DNA of 64,000 nucleotides from NCBI RefSeq assembly GCF_963678635.1, contig NC_087063.1, forward strand, positions 33,950,540 to 34,014,539, written 5' to 3'. Under the pieces are notes generated by a model that was not told the origin of the DNA, ran no database searches, and saw only the letters and a list, made by a program, of their open reading frames with translations. Origin of the DNA: Symsagittifera roscoffensis (taxonomy: Eukaryota > Xenacoelomorpha > Acoela > Convolutidae). This document shows positions 1 to 14,300 of this stretch, piece by piece. The translations under genes and the position numbers were made by a program. Every line of letters starts with the position of its first letter. Positions within the stretch are counted from its first letter, which is position 1.

Positions 1-1762
1 ACGAATGGCGAACTATCAACCAAATTTCATCAATTGGCGTAACCACTCTTATACTGAATCCCAAATAATGAATCTCAAATACTCAATCTCAATTACTGAC
101 TTAATTCGGCGATATCTCTTCAGGACTCTGTCATCTCATCCCAAATACTATCTTCATGATTTGAATTCACGCTCCCAAATACTGGGTCCCAAGTACTGAA
201 TCCCAAATACTGACCTAACTCGGCGATATGTCTACCCAATAATGAATCAAACAATTACCGAATTAACCCAATGAACTTATTCGGTATTGTGTTTCCAAAA
301 CAATGTCCCAAAAATGTGTGTGTGCATTTTCTTATGGAAACCCCTATCCAAAATGGTGGAATTGGCCACTCCGTGCAAATTGACGAGTCACTAGTGGCAA
401 CCCGCATCCAAGTTTAGGCGTAAACAAACGAATGTAACGAATTATTATGATAATTTTTTGACAATTATAATTGATTATATAGTTACCATAATTAGGTGTT
501 TAAAGGATTTATAATTGACTATAATCGTGAAATTTTCAAAGAGACTATAATCTCTTATAATTGATTACTATTGATAATAGTTCTTACAAAAACCCTTAGA
601 ATCAATTATAATCGATTATAATCGATTATAATCTCTTATTTGGCAAAATTTTGTCAATTCAATACTATAATCGAATTATGTCTTATGGGTTATTATTTTT
701 GTTTCAGTAAAAAAAACTCTCTAAAAAAGAGATTTTTTGATTTTTCGAACACTTTGATTTATCTGAACACAAAGTTTTACCGCGAAACAAAAGTTTCATA
801 GAGATCCTTTCCTATTAGTGGAAATATTTCCGCGGTAGATGAAAAATAAACCTTCCGAATCAATCATGATACTATATAATAAACATCGATTATTAACGCT
901 TGCAACTGGATGCGGGAAAGCCAAATAAAATCGTTGTCGGCTCATCCCAGAGCGATGGGTTTTTGGTGGAATCGAGCCCGAAACAGAAAAATGATTTTTT
1001 TTTCAATTTGTTCCTTATTCTCAGCCAAATCCATTTTACCGATTATTGAAAGGTTCATTTTACCTGGGACAAACAATGATTCGGACGAATGGCGAGCTAT
1101 CAACGTGTGACAAACAATGATTCGGACGAATGGCGAGCTATCAACCAAACGGATGGCGAGCTATCAAACGAGCTATCAACAATAGCCCACGGCCGATTAT
1201 TGAAAGGTTCATTTTACCTGGGACAAACAATGATTCGGACGAATTGCGAGCTATCAACAAATTTTCATCAATTGGTGTAACCACTCTTATACTGAATCCC
1301 AAATAATGAATCTCAAATACTCAATCTCAATTACTGACCTAATTCGGCGATATCTCTTCAGGACTCTGTCATCTCATACCAAATACTATCTTCATGACTT
1401 GAATTCACGCTCCCAAATACTGGATCTCAAGTACTGAATCCCAAATACTGACCTTACTCGGCGATATGTCAACCAAATAATGAATCAACCCAATTACCGA
1501 ATTAACCCAATGAACTTATTTGGTGTTTTGTTTCCAAAACAATGATCCCAAAAATGTGTGTTTGCATTTTCTTATGGAAACCCCTATCAAAAATGGTGGA
1601 ATTGGCCACTCCGTGCAAATTGACGAGTCACTAGTGGCAACCCGCATCCAAGTTTAGGCGTAAGCAAACGATTGTAACGAATTATTATGATAATTTTTTG
1701 ACAATTATAATTGATTATAATTACCATAATTAGGTGTTTAAAGGATTTATAATTGACTATAA
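1..1762. repeat. Direct repeat pair of about 520 bp with minisatellite between
   Basis: Bases 1 to about 520 (the repeat probably begins left of the window) recur at about 1238-1762 with a few percent divergence. The shared stretch is rich in short phrases such as CCAAATACTGAATCCCAAAT and ends in a TTATAATTGATTATA-rich tail. Between the copies, about 1036-1260 holds four degenerate copies of a unit containing ACAATGATTCGGACGAATGG and GAGCTATCAAC, plus a repeated GCCGATTATTGAAAGGTTC segment. The small ORFs here are by-products of the repeats. No gene is supported. Confidence 0.8.
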
Positions 1763-1907
1763 TTAAGTGTGACATCTATCAATTTAGTTAACCAAGTGGT
1801 AAGTTTTGTTCGTCGGTTCCACTGACAATGGTTAAGTCCTTGCTTTTAATTTCCGCAAGTGCATATGCAAGTTCAGTAATAAACAAAATTCTAAATTCCT
1901 TTACAGT

Positions 1908-2130
1908 TTGCAGATTCCACTTACATTTTGCGGAATCCACTTACAGTTGCGGAATCCAGAACAACTAGCTATATTTGCTTGTTGCGGAATCCACAACAAA
2001 TTAAATGTGCCGACAAAATTTACGTTACAAGTATATGCACGCAGAATCCACGTAAATCTTGAGAGTGGAATCCACTTACTTTTTGGAACATGTTCAAATA
2101 CTTGTCTCTGGAATCCAGGAACATACAGAC
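1908..2130. repeat. Cluster of GGAATCCAC motifs
   Basis: Within about 220 bp there are seven near-matches to GGAATCCAC/G at irregular spacing (for example CGGAATCCAC, CAGAATCCAC, TGGAATCCAG). They create overlapping ORFs on both strands that I do not consider genes. This looks like a degenerate minisatellite. A cluster of protein-binding sites is possible but unsupported. Confidence 0.6.
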
Positions 2131-3532
2131 ACAAAATCGTGCGCATATCCCGTGCACAGTTTGGCGTCGTAATGCTAATGCAACCACGCTATCCTTTTTC
2201 TGTAAGTTGGTTTGCATTCAAAACCACTCCCAAGCAACTATTACTCACTTTCTTTGAAAATTGTACAAAATAACGAAAATGCGTTTTTGGTTTCGTAATT
2301 TTTTCCCGTTTCTCGGTAGCCAATTGCTCAAATTCTGTCAATTTTTGGGAAATTTTTTACTTGACTTGCACATGTTTTGATGTTTTTCAAATCTGGCATT
2401 TTAAATGATCACTATTGTTACTACCATCCAGGTCATAGTTTTCGCCAAACTGACAGCTGCAGCAATTTTTCCGTGGTACTGCGTTTGCCTTAACATGGAG
2501 TATGTACACATTATGTGTATATATGTATATCATTATGTGGATATCTTAAGTCTCGAAGATATCAGTCCGATCATTATCAGCCCGTACTATTTATAGCACA
2601 GCCTAAAATTGGGAAACTAAAAAATTTCTTGATACGCTATTCAATCATAATCTCGAACATCAATTCTTGTTTCATTATAGTTACTTAAGTTAATATCTTG
2701 CGATACTATCGTGCTGCGATAAAATTGGACGATTATGAGCATGCCAGTATAGTGGATGATGGTAATTTGGAATCTACAGTGGCAGTTTAAACTTTGGTCT
2801 ATTCGCGTTAATACCAGATAACGCCCAAAGTCCAAAAAAATATAAATTGACGATCAAAAAATCCAAAATATTGTCACAATTTTTTCGGTTATTAAAAATC
2901 TTTGATATAAATGTTTATTTGAGTCGTAACATTTTTTCATTTCAGAATGGCCTCGTTTTTTTCATAAGATTTAGGCTACAAGCTGAGTAAACATTTTTAT
3001 CAAACTTTCAAAAAAAAACTATTGATTGATTTGGGAACAATTATAGCATTAAGTTATATCACAAATAATGCAAATCAGGGAAAAAGTTTTGAATCAACAT
3101 GAAGCTGATAAATCAATTATAAAGTACTTCGAAGTAACGCAACTTATCAGGTGTCAATTTAGGTTCAACCGAATGCCATTTTCAAAAGTTTTTGGTGTTT
3201 AATTATTAACCAAAATTTGATATTAGATGCAAACGTGATGAAACAAACTCCAGTATAATTGAAACTTGTTGTCAAAATTTTTTCATTATCATCCATTTGT
3301 GTTGCTAATTTTGACCATGAAATCGAATATATTGTCATTATCCTCAATTATTTCCGAAAAGGATAACCCATTTAAAAATCATTATAATAAATTATAGTTC
3401 ATTTAAAATCAATTATAATTGATTATACGGATTAAAATCTTTCAAGGCTTGCAAATTTCTGCGTTACTCACGGCATACTCGCAATCTAAACTCAATTTGA
3501 CATACAAAACAAATTTACCGCTAGATTACCGA

Positions 3533-3735
3533 CCCCACGTTTACGCCAACCACTCCCCTCCCCCAGTTTACCGCCCCCATAGTTTATCCCCAAACTCCCC
3601 CCTTAACCAAATTGACCCCCTCAAATTTATAACCCCCCCCACTGCAAACACCCATTTACACTCACACGTCTCGCTTTCACATTCGCCCCCATTCATATTT
3701 GACCACCATTCACATTTGACCCCCATTAACATTTG
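3533..3735. repeat. Strand-asymmetric C-rich degenerate repeat
   Basis: The plus strand is strongly C-rich, with repeated phrases such as AGTTTACCGCCCCCATAG and TTGACCCCCATTAACATTTG. The 113-residue plus-strand ORF over it is Pro/His/Ser-rich low complexity and is not taken as a gene. The same AGTTTAYCCCC phrasing, with a run of about 15 C, recurs at 41500-41560. Confidence 0.65.
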
Positions 3736-5189
3736 CCATTTGCTGGAGGGCGACAAGTGACTTAAATTGGGTCAGAAGGATTATATAATATATAAAGAAA
3801 AGAACGACAAAACTAATCAAAAAAAATAAAGAGAAAAAATGTGAACCAAAAAATTGAAAACAAAAAAAAACTATTTTCAAAGCCAAAGTAAACCTAGTTT
3901 CATCTGATGCAACGTGTATCAAACCAAAAGCAACGGTTGAGTTTTGACTATACTGCACTCTGTTTAATCTGCAAATTTTTAGAATGATCCACAAAAAAAA
4001 ATCCATTTGTCCATATAAAGCATTTTTACCTCTGACAATAACTTATTTGAAAGATTCTGAAGTCATAATCGCTCAATGAACGAAAGAAGGCACTTTCCCC
4101 AACCTACAGTATTTGTTTCTAACACCATTCAAATCACTTAATCTTGGAAAAAGAGAAGTTTCTATGATACTAGAAACATAAAAACTATAAGAGCACAGTG
4201 ACATAATATTCCGTGTCAGGACATTTGTGTCCCAGACATTTATGTCCCGGCAAAAACAGTCCAAAATGCAAAAAGTGTCCAAGACATTTGGTTCCCAGAC
4301 AAAATTGTCCCAAATACATATGAAATTGACTTGCATTGATTTTTTATCTTTCAAACAATTAATTTTGTTTTGCTTAATGAAAATTTTTTTTTCTTTTCGT
4401 TTTTTTTTTCTAAGAGAGTAACCTGAAAAGTCTGTGCGACTATGGCTGTTGCAATCAAACGGTTTTCTTTACAAAATTGACATTTGAGACGCCTATAAAA
4501 CTATTTCAGAATGATTCTATTAGATTGAACAGTGGGGACAGATTGTAAAATCATCGGAAAAAGTCACTGAACTCGTAACCATTTTTATGGACTGACAATT
4601 TTTTCAAAATTTCAATGCGGGTTTGTATATCGCAGACATATTGTACCAGAAAACAAAACAGCAAAGAATCAGCAAAGGCAATGTAGTGATGAAAAGTTTT
4701 CTAAATCTAAAATCTTATGAATAGGTGGTTGTTCAAGCAGAAAAGTTACAATTTTTTTCACACAATTGTCCACATTTTTCACACAAACAAAATGCCCAAT
4801 TTTTGAAAATTTCAGTTAAAAAAATGTTGCGCTGTGAGCAAATGTTCAATACAAGCAAGTACCTGAAGTATCATTTTGGGGCACGTTTTGATAGGTTTTG
4901 ACCAAAAAGTTGCAGCGTTTTTTTAGCAACTAAAGAGGCTTTAGAAAAAAATTACAGTCAGTCCACCAGAAACTAGTGTCGTAAAAAAGTACCATAGGGG
5001 GATTTCTAGGCCCACGACGCGGGATATCACACACCTAATAGCCCTGAGGCGGGACGTCACACCCCTAACGCCCCTAAACCGAATCTGATTCTTGTTATGA
5101 TCAATCTCATCCTTAACACTGAAGTAACTATTTCGTATATTATGAATAAATTTATCGACGAAGTGTTGATTTTTAGATGACGCACTTTC

Positions 5190-5357
5190 TCAGGAAGGAA
5201 CCGAGATCTTGTAGAAGGCCGAGATCTTGTGTAGCGACTTGTAGAAGGCCGTCTTCATAGTGGGGATTGCAAGGTAGCTGAGAGATCGCACGACCACGCC
5301 AACTGATGCAATTAAATGGGCAAACACGATCAGATTCAAGCTAGGTCGACGCTTCAT
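5190..5357 (-). CDS. Receptor exon 5: TM7 and C-terminus
   Basis: The acceptor is a TTTCTTTTTCAG tract ending at 5358. Phase 0, 55 residues then TGA. The exon begins MKRRPSLNLIVFAHLIASVG and carries one hydrophobic segment followed by a short basic tail (TMKTAFYKSLHK). The tail matches the usual helix-8 layout, an aromatic residue about ten positions after the TM7 Tyr. The NPxxY motif is degenerate. No AATAAA is evident just downstream on the minus strand. Confidence 0.75.
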   Translation of the reverse strand: MKRRPSLNLIVFAHLIASVGVVVRSLSYLAIPTMKTAFYKSLHKISAFYKISVPS

Positions 5358-8300
5358 CTGAAAAAGAAACAACTAATTGTGAATGACAAACCTTCTAACA
5401 GTTTCAAGAACTCAAATTTGGCTTTCAAAGTCGCTTTTGTATTAATTCCACGAAAGTTCATAAACTGGACATGATTTTATAGTCGCGGACAACGTTTGAC
5501 AGAGTTTTCGTTGCTGTAGTCTGGAAATTAATCACGGCATTACTACGCCAAGCTCGGGTTATTTGATGGTGGTTTGGAGTCTATGAATATTGTCACTGAA
5601 TTTCATCAACATTGCATAGAATTACAAAGAGATCGAACAAGGGAATCAGTAGACAAAAGATTAAACACGGAGTATTTTTACCGGCGATCAAAATTCTGAA
5701 AATCATATACAAAATGAAAATTAAAGACAAATACTTAATCATGCTTGTGGTAGATTCCACTGACAGTTTTTTCCATTGAAACAAAACTTATCAAGTGTTA
5801 CAGGATTCCAGATTTTTTGTCAATGCATTCCACAGCTGAGCAGAGATTTTTTTTTTTCATGTTGAAATTCAGCTCGCAGAATTCAGTGACAAACTTAAGA
5901 GTACAATGACAAAATGCGTAACCTAATGAAAAAATACAGAGTCCAGTGACAAAGTGCTCAATCCATTGACAAAATGAATAATCCAGATACAAAACGAGCA
6001 AAATGACTCCAGAATTTTGTTCATTGGCAAAACTTGGTTTTCATTAGATTCCAAAACACTAACAAGACTGCTCGTATCAGGGCGAAGCTCTGAATGTTCC
6101 GACTGCTTTTAAGGTTTATGGAGCAGAAATATCATATAAAACAAAAAAATAAAATCAAATAAAGTTTAAAAAAAAAATTTCTGAAATTTGAACTTTTTTC
6201 TATGAAAATCATCACCCCAAACGCCATATAAAGTAGAAAACAGGAGATTTCGCTCCTTGTAACAAATCAATTATGGCAAATAAGCTTCTTTCAACCAATT
6301 TGGAGCGATTTCTAAGACGGATTAAATCGCCGCTTACGCGTTAATAGCGCGAAATATATCGCGCGTTAATTGTCCAAAATGGCCAAAATAGCAATCTTTA
6401 AACCCCCATAAAATTACAAAAAACGATCACAGGTAGAATATCTTTTCAAATTTAAGCTCAGGACAACAATACATTTTGAATGATATAAAAAAATTCCGTC
6501 AAAAAAGGCTAGTTAAAAAGTCGAAATTTGTCTGAAGAAAAAATAACCCACCCGAGCACAAATATTCCGTCACTTTCGTATCTAAAGTTGGAACAACAAG
6601 ACTGCTCGTATCAGGGCGAAGCCCTAAAGGTTCCGACTGACTTCTAAGGTTTATGGAGCAGTGAAACATAAATATCATTAGCCAATTAAATGTAATTAAA
6701 AAATTAGTTTTTTTATTTGAAATTTTTTCTTTAAAAAAATCATCCCCCCACACGCCAAATAAACTGAAAAAGAACAGATTTTGCTCCTTGTAACAAATCA
6801 ATAGTGGCAAATAAGCTTCTTTCAACCAATTTGGAACGACGGATTAAATCTCCGCTTACGCGTTAATAGCGCGAAATATATCACGCGTTAATTGTCCCAA
6901 ATTGGCCAAAATGGCAATCTTTAAACCCCCATAACTCTACAAAAAATGATCACAGTTGAAATATTGTTTCAGATTTAAGCTCAGGACAACAGTACTTTTT
7001 GAATGATATAAAACAATTCCATCAAAACTGGCTAGGTAAAAAGTCAAATTTGCCTGAAGAAAAAAAAACCCACCCGAGCACAAATATTCCGTTACTTTCG
7101 TATAAAAAGTCGGAACAAATAGCTTGTCTGATTTTGTATAGGCATCAACTGTTTATCATTTTCAGCTTCATGCAAAAACGAGCAATCGCAAAAATGTATG
7201 CTTTATTGAAAACCGAAACTAAGCTCGATGTGATAGTAGACATACACTGATAAATACACGTGTTCAGACTGTTTCTGTGCCATAGTTGAAAAACTATAGT
7301 GCAATAATTTAATCAGTAGTGCAATATATAAAAAAGTGCAATCTTTAAACATTGCTCTAATGTTTCAAATATTCCACTAATTTTTCAAATATGAAAATGA
7401 AACACTAGTTCAATATCGCTCCTAGAACAATCAATTAAAACAATTTAGATAGTAAACATCAATTGTGAGCGCAAAAATTTTGTCAAATGTGGGTTTTTTT
7501 TGAATTTTTCTCATGAGTTTCTTAACAGATAAGCAGCAGCCTATACTGAATCTCGAATTTTTTTCACATCTCGACTCTGCGTGTCTTGATTTGTTCACAA
7601 ATTTTCTTGATGCAATTTTCTATCTGTAGCTTTCCTACTACAAAATTATTCGCAATCGTCTGAAAATCTTTCGCTATTTAGACTAAAAAATTGTCGCGTC
7701 ACTTTGCACTCTGGACGTAACTTCGCGACGGTCCCAAAATTTGTTGCGGACGTCCGGATATATAGTCGCGAGAATCTATCAAAACCTCTTGATGTATAGT
7801 CGCAAAAATCTTAAACAAAACCTCTTGAAAGCCTGGTGAAAACGCCGCGACAGTCTGTTCATACATCTGGACTTAAAATCTTCGCAAGTCTTCAGCCACG
7901 GACCCCAAAGTGTTAATTACCATAAAACCTTACTAGATTTTAAAGACTTGAAACCACAATGAATGCGTTGTAAATTTTTGTAAAAAAAAACAAGGAAAAT
8001 TAACACAATATTAAGTTGAAACTTCTTGAAAAGCAATTTTTAAAAAAATGAAGCACGTATTGCTCAGCTGTATAGCAAGAAAAAAACGTCAATCCTCGTT
8101 CAAAATTAGAACTGCAAAAAATAAAACTTTCACTTTTTAAATTCAAGAATATTTAAAACTGGTTGCAAAGAAAATATACAACGGTCGCGCTAAACTGAAA
8201 ATAACAAAATTCCGTCGCGATAATCTGGGCATAAAATAAAATGACAACCTCGACCCTGGCGTGGATGAAAAAGATGACATAATGCAGTCCCACGAACAAG

Positions 8301-11300
8301 ATGTAGAGACAGCAGTTGATTGCCAGAGCGACGCTCACCTAAAACAAAAGAAGCATGTTGATTATTAAAAAATTGTCTAAGGGTCACTGTTTTCGTGACC
8401 TTTCAGGTAAACTTAAATAAAGGTCGTAAAAAATACGGTGCTTTATCATGCTCGAAACTGAATCAGCTGACTGAGTGAATCTGTTTACTAACCCCTTTTG
8501 CTGCAAGACGAAATTCGTTACTAGTACAAAAATCCGTATATAACAAACCATTGATTTGAGTTTCTTTATGGGGGTGTTATTTTTTACTCGGTGCCGTACG
8601 CGCAGGGGGATTGAAAAAAAAGAGCCAGAAAGAAGATAGCTATTTACAGCATTGTCGTTGCTCTGTGTTCGGCTGCTCTTCTCTCGTTTGCGAAGATTCA
8701 CAAGGAGCACACAGGTCATCACCCCGACCATCAGTACACATGGTACTCCCACAAGAAACGCCGTATCATCTGTGAGCCACTTCGGACCCCCACCGGCCAC
8801 GCAGATATAGCCCACGCTGTCCCTTGACGCATAGATGAAACGCGGAACGCCCACTATACCTGGCGTAGAACAGAATTGAATTATTAAAACCATCCACGTC
8901 GAGGTCCAGACTTTGAAAATCGCGCTAGTTTCCAGCACTAGCTTCCAGACTTTGAAAATCAGGCCCCGCATACGACATACCATAAAATCGGTACGTCCAG
9001 ACTTTAGCGAGACAGCTTGCAAATTTTGCGAACTAATGTTTAGAAATTTGCTACTTCAAATCCTGTCCAGGCTGCTATTTGGGACTGAAAACGGTAAGAG
9101 CTGCCGCATACCGCATACCATTTCTTGACCCAAACTGCATATGCTGGACAAAAGTTTAAGTAGCATCTGAACAAAAATGCGCGTTGGGCGGCGCAAAAAT
9201 GTGAACGAAGTCACCAAACCACCGTCGCAAAAATTTGAACACCAGGTCACGCATTCGCGACGATGATGTATTGGTAAATGCAGTCAAATGGGAGAGAAAC
9301 GAAATAAGACGAAAATAAATCAGCAGATTTTAAACCGAAAGAGTTCAACTTGTTCTCAGAATGCATATCTAATTAAAGATTAAAAATAAAAAGTACTGGA
9401 AAAAATGATACAATTAAATAGAAGATAAGGATAGTGCTAGATTTGTCCACTTTTTAAAAGGAGATGTACTTTGAAAAGGAAGATCAAATTGTTGTGACTT
9501 GCTGTTATAATTTGTTCTAATGACCTACGGTATTGATTAGATACCTGTCAATCTTTCATGCAACGACAAACGATCGATCTCTCACTGTTCGTTTTGATAA
9601 CAAAAACAGAAATTTTAATGAAACCCATTTCTTTTGTGTTTTATTCTTGTATCTTACTGTAAATAACTTTTACAGAAGTAGTAAGAAAGTCTGAAAATTT
9701 TCTTATGGCGCATTTAAACCAATCAAACTTGAGGGGGGTTCCTTCTCGCGAGGGACCCGAGTTTCCAGAAACTCATATTCCGATTTTAAAACAAGCCACA
9801 AATAATGAGCGGGGCACTGGTAGAGTCAATCAGGAAACAAGCAACAAGAACGCGATCAAAATATATGAATCAAAGGAAGAAAAACGGATAAATGAAGAGA
9901 AAATACAATTAATGGATGAAAAAGGCAGAAGCTGGCATAAAATTGCCATATAGTTTTACTCAGTTCGGGTAAAAAAACGCAAACAGTATTCGCCCCGATA
10001 AAACTTGCGATAAAAGAGCAGACAGTTTTTTTTTTTAAATGTCAAAAAAACTAGCTCTATCAAAATGAAAACAAAAACTTTGAAATAAAATTTGCTAAGA
10101 AAGTAGAATCTTAAACATGTATCAAATAACAGTTCAAGCAGCAGTCTGGAAAATCCAAAAAAGTTATGTCAAAAACCCTTTAGACCGAAAGAACGGCAAA
10201 AAAATTTAGACCGATGAAAATTTTTTGAAAACCCTCGCTCTCAAAACACAGATATGAAAACACGAACTTTTTTCGCTCGTCGAAAGACGCAACATGAGGC
10301 CAATAAGCCAAAAGTAAATAGGCCAAAACCTATCAAGCTGAAAAAAAAGAACATAAAAAAGCAGAAAAAAGTATGTTACCTTGGAAAGATTTAGATCGCA
10401 CAAAATGCTTCAGAAAATCTATAATTTTTATTAAAACTTTGAGCATTCGCGCAATCGAATGGTGATATTATAACTGTTTCCATTGGAATGACTCGGAATT
10501 GGTCTCTTATCCGATAAAAATTCCACCGAAATCATTTGAGGGGAATAAAGTTTTTTGAAGCTGAAAGAAAACAAAACAAAAAAAAGAAAAAATACAAAAT
10601 CAAGGTTTATAAAATTACAAACAGCAAAGGTTAATCAGAACACAAAAACAACTATAAACTGCAAAGTTCGAAAACAACAATTTCGTTTTGAAACAGACTA
10701 TTTCCCGTTTTAAATTGAAACAGGTCTTTTCAGATTCGAGCCAAGGAGTTAATAACCCCAGCTGCAATTGTTACCTCAAAGGAATTTGAATTCATTTTGA
10801 ACTGAACCTAAATTTTTCATTTCTAACTTTGACTTTTCTGTTAACAAAGTTATTCACTGGGAAAAAAAACCTTGTAACCGATTGCAATACCTTTGCTTAT
10901 CAAAAAGTAAGCAATCTCTTTGGAAGTATTTTGAGAATTATCAGATTCTTTTCTTAACAAACCTCACAGAGAGACATAAGACAATTCGAATTTTTTGGGG
11001 GCACTAACAGATCTATTCTGTGCGTACAGTATCAAAGAGACACAGATGAGGCAGAATGGAATGGGGGCGTCTTAATTTGTAGTTTGAAGAATATCGAAAT
11101 ATAACACAAAACCGTCCCAGTTTTAAATTTTACAATGTGCATAGTCATTTAAAAAAAGAGTCTGAATAATTATTATTGAGAGGAGCAATTGTTGAATGGT
11201 CTGAAGAAACGCATTTCTAAATGGTCCTTTAAGGGTCTGTTTAAAAGGCGATCTTCTGAAAAACTTATAATTATAAAATAAATTAAATTTCGCCACATAT

Positions 11301-14300
11301 TGAAAATTGAAACGCAAAAGACATATTGTACTTAGTAAAAATGACACTGTACCCACTGAGACAAGTACATAAGTCGCGCCAGTAAACCACGGAAAAAGAC
11401 TAAATACGAAGTGAAGTAATCATTGCATGAAATAGTCAGAGTGACGATTACTCAAGACATAAGGTAAGAACCATTAAAAACCAAAACTGTCTATTGGGTT
11501 GTAAAGTGATTGTAAAATGAACACAACAGTGGAATCAGCAAACGCAGTCATATTCATTAAACAAAACGTTCTCCTCGTTAAAATTAAGATATCCTCATTC
11601 AAGATACTCACGGTGGAAAAAATGGATAACGGCCCTGTGTTCCGGCTTCACAAATGACACAATCAACAACTTGGCAACAAATTGTAAGTAGAACGCAGCC
11701 CATTGGGTTCGTTTTGAAACAATCTCCCTTCTTCGTCACAGAAGGATACGAGAGAAACAAAATGGGAACAAAAACCTTCCCAAAATGGGGAGAACAGTTC
11801 AACAAAAAACTGCTAACTGGTTCTTTCAGCCTCGATGTAATCTGAGTCGTTAAAAATCACAATGCTCACAATATTACCCACTTGCATACACCTTTTCACC
11901 CAGTTCAAGCTACAGGCAGAAGAGTTCCCTCCTACCTGTTACCAGGGGTGAATTACGATTTAAGGAGAATCGAGACCGAGGAGCACATTGCAAATTTGCA
12001 AAATGTTATGAAATCTATTTTATTAGCCCCAGAGTGGTCACAAGAAAGAATGATGGAGCAGTAAAACAGGCACTAGAGTTCAAAGTTTTACTTGACTGGT
12101 TTTTGATTAGTACCAAATGCCGAAAATCCACGAGATGGTAGACCTCTTAGCTTTCTATTTGTCTAAAAATCCCGATGGACCAAACTGATTTAGACCATTT
12201 CAGACCTTAAAAATGAGCATCGCCAACTCTATATATGTGATGCAACAAGTAAACACTGCAATTTCAGCCTAGGGAAAAACCACGGATACCTACCAATTAA
12301 AAACTGGGTTTTACGAACTTGGCGATAAGTCAAAAGAACTTCAATAAAAAATTGACTCACTTTTAAGAGACATCCTGTTCACGAATTGTTACATTGACGA
12401 TATTTTAACCGCCTTGAAACAATCCGAAGAAGAAAACGAACCATTTGTAACAAGACTACCACTCTCAGATCTTAGATAAAAACATTTTGCCTTTAGAAAA
12501 AGGAAAATGTGCTTTCTCTCAAAAAAGACAAAGAGCATGGGTGCGACCGTCGGTCGGATAAGCTGATATAATAAAAATTCTAACCATTTCAAAGAACACA
12601 ACCGAATTCCGATCATTTTTTGAATCAATAAAACAATATAAATCAGACCGCTGTTAAACATCAAATCCCTCTCCCAATGAAATAATGATCATACCCTAGC
12701 TTTCGATAAGCTAAAAACACAAAACGTAGTTGATTCTAACATTTTAGACTAGACAGAAAAATGACGCTTCTTACAGGGGACGAGATGAGGTTTGCCTCTG
12801 CGTCATGGTTCTTAATCAATCATGAAATATAAAATTCCACTGGTTAAAAAGCATTATTGTGAGTACTTTGAGCTGCATAAACTTTTAAAAGTTTTCTCTA
12901 CAATGCAGATCATGACATCAATACAGATCACAACGCTTGGATTTTGGCATTTTCAGGCAATCACAGCAAAAATATCACGTTTAGTAGACTCACCTGTTAA
13001 ATTCTACAATTCAATTTAAAAATTTCTCAATTACCAGGGTATGTTATCGATTTTTTCGGTCTTTCATTAAATTCCATGGAAAATTATTGGTTTTTTCGGT
13101 CTTTCATTTTCAGTTCTGCAAAAAAAACTATGCGACTTGCAAATTATGATGAAAAATTTGAGTTAGTTCGATACATCAATTATCAATTTTGAAAATTGCT
13201 GTAAATATCAGTCTAGTAATTAGACCGTCGGTCGGTGTAAGTTCAATTGTAAATAGTAACGTCCCGTCCGCAAACTCATCTACGAGCAATTTGATTATTT
13301 GAGAGCAAAAATCCAGTCTATTGGCTTCCTTCAAACTCAAATTTTAGCCGTTATTTTTACTTGTATTGCTCAGTCCCTCAACCTTTGCCACAATTCTGAT
13401 TTTAGGACAGAAAGTTGTGCGCTAAATTGTTTACCGTTAGATATTTCTGAACTCAATTTCAAGAAAAAAATTTTTTTCTGATAATTATTTTTGATTTTCA
13501 TCAATTCGAACAAAAGCTTTATTTTCGCAAATGAAACACCCACTGAGCATTTACCAAATCAAATATATTTTTTTGAACCTATCATGCGTGTCCCGCGAAA
13601 CATAATATTGCATTAAAACTTGAATATAAGTTAATATTTTCCGATTATCTCAAACGCTCTATTCAAATGAAACAAACCTCTCGCTCCCCCACTTTTGTTT
13701 TAGTTTTCGGAAAATCACTGTTCCAGGAAACTGCGCCAAGTTATGACGAATTATGAGAAAAGTATTTGATTTTTCTTGCCGATCGGCTCAAATGCCTTGC
13801 TCAAACGAAACAAAGCTTCCGTTTCGCTACCCACTGCTTTGTTCAGAAAATCACTTTCCCAAGAAACTGCTTCAAATTATGACAAAGAAGAACAAAAATT
13901 TTTGGAATTTCATTTCGACCATCAAGAATGGCCGATCTTTGGAAGTTCATGGACAAACATGAAAAATTTTGAGAGAGAGTTTCCTTCATGTCAAGTACAA
14001 GTTAACCTTGTCAGACAACAATGATTTTTCCGGCAGCAAAACGTGGAGCATTCCAGTTTATTGTTCCGACTTTCGATACGAAAGTAATGGAATACCTGTG
14101 CTCGGGGTGGGTTTTTTTTTCTTCAGACAAATTTCGACTTCTTAACTAGCCATTTTTGACGGAATTTTTTTACTATCATTCAAAAGGTATTGTTGTCCTG
14201 AGCTTTAATTTGAAAAATTATTTCACCTGTGATCATTTTTTGTAAAGTTATGGGGGTTTAAAGATTGCCAATTTGGCCAATTTGGGACAATTAAAGCGCG

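Larger units (their letters stand above)
1763..5189. other. Gene-free flank of the receptor gene with simple-sequence tracts
   Basis: I see no exon with credible splice sites and coding composition here. Local structure is listed separately (1908-2130 and 3533-3735). Smaller items: 4205-4320 repeats a phrase like ACATTTGTGTCCCAG four or five times. About 5012-5085 is two degenerate copies of a ~30-bp unit containing GGCGGGACGTCACACCCCTA. The stretch at 3360-3430 shares the TATAATYGATTATA phrase with 590-640 and with 41.0-41.25 kb. Confidence 0.6.

Noticed and set aside
3419-3760. 113-codon plus-strand ORF
   Set aside because: It lies on a C-rich degenerate repeat and is Pro/His/Ser low complexity; no splice sites or domain.
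8384-9022. 212-codon minus-strand ORF taken as a single-exon gene
   Set aside because: Only 8859-8648 looks coding; the rest reads through an intron with good GT and AG ends. The exon fits the receptor model.
9705-9953. 82-codon ORF as gag of the plus-strand gypsy relic
   Set aside because: It is 2 kb upstream of the recognisable pol and has no capsid or zinc-knuckle motif.
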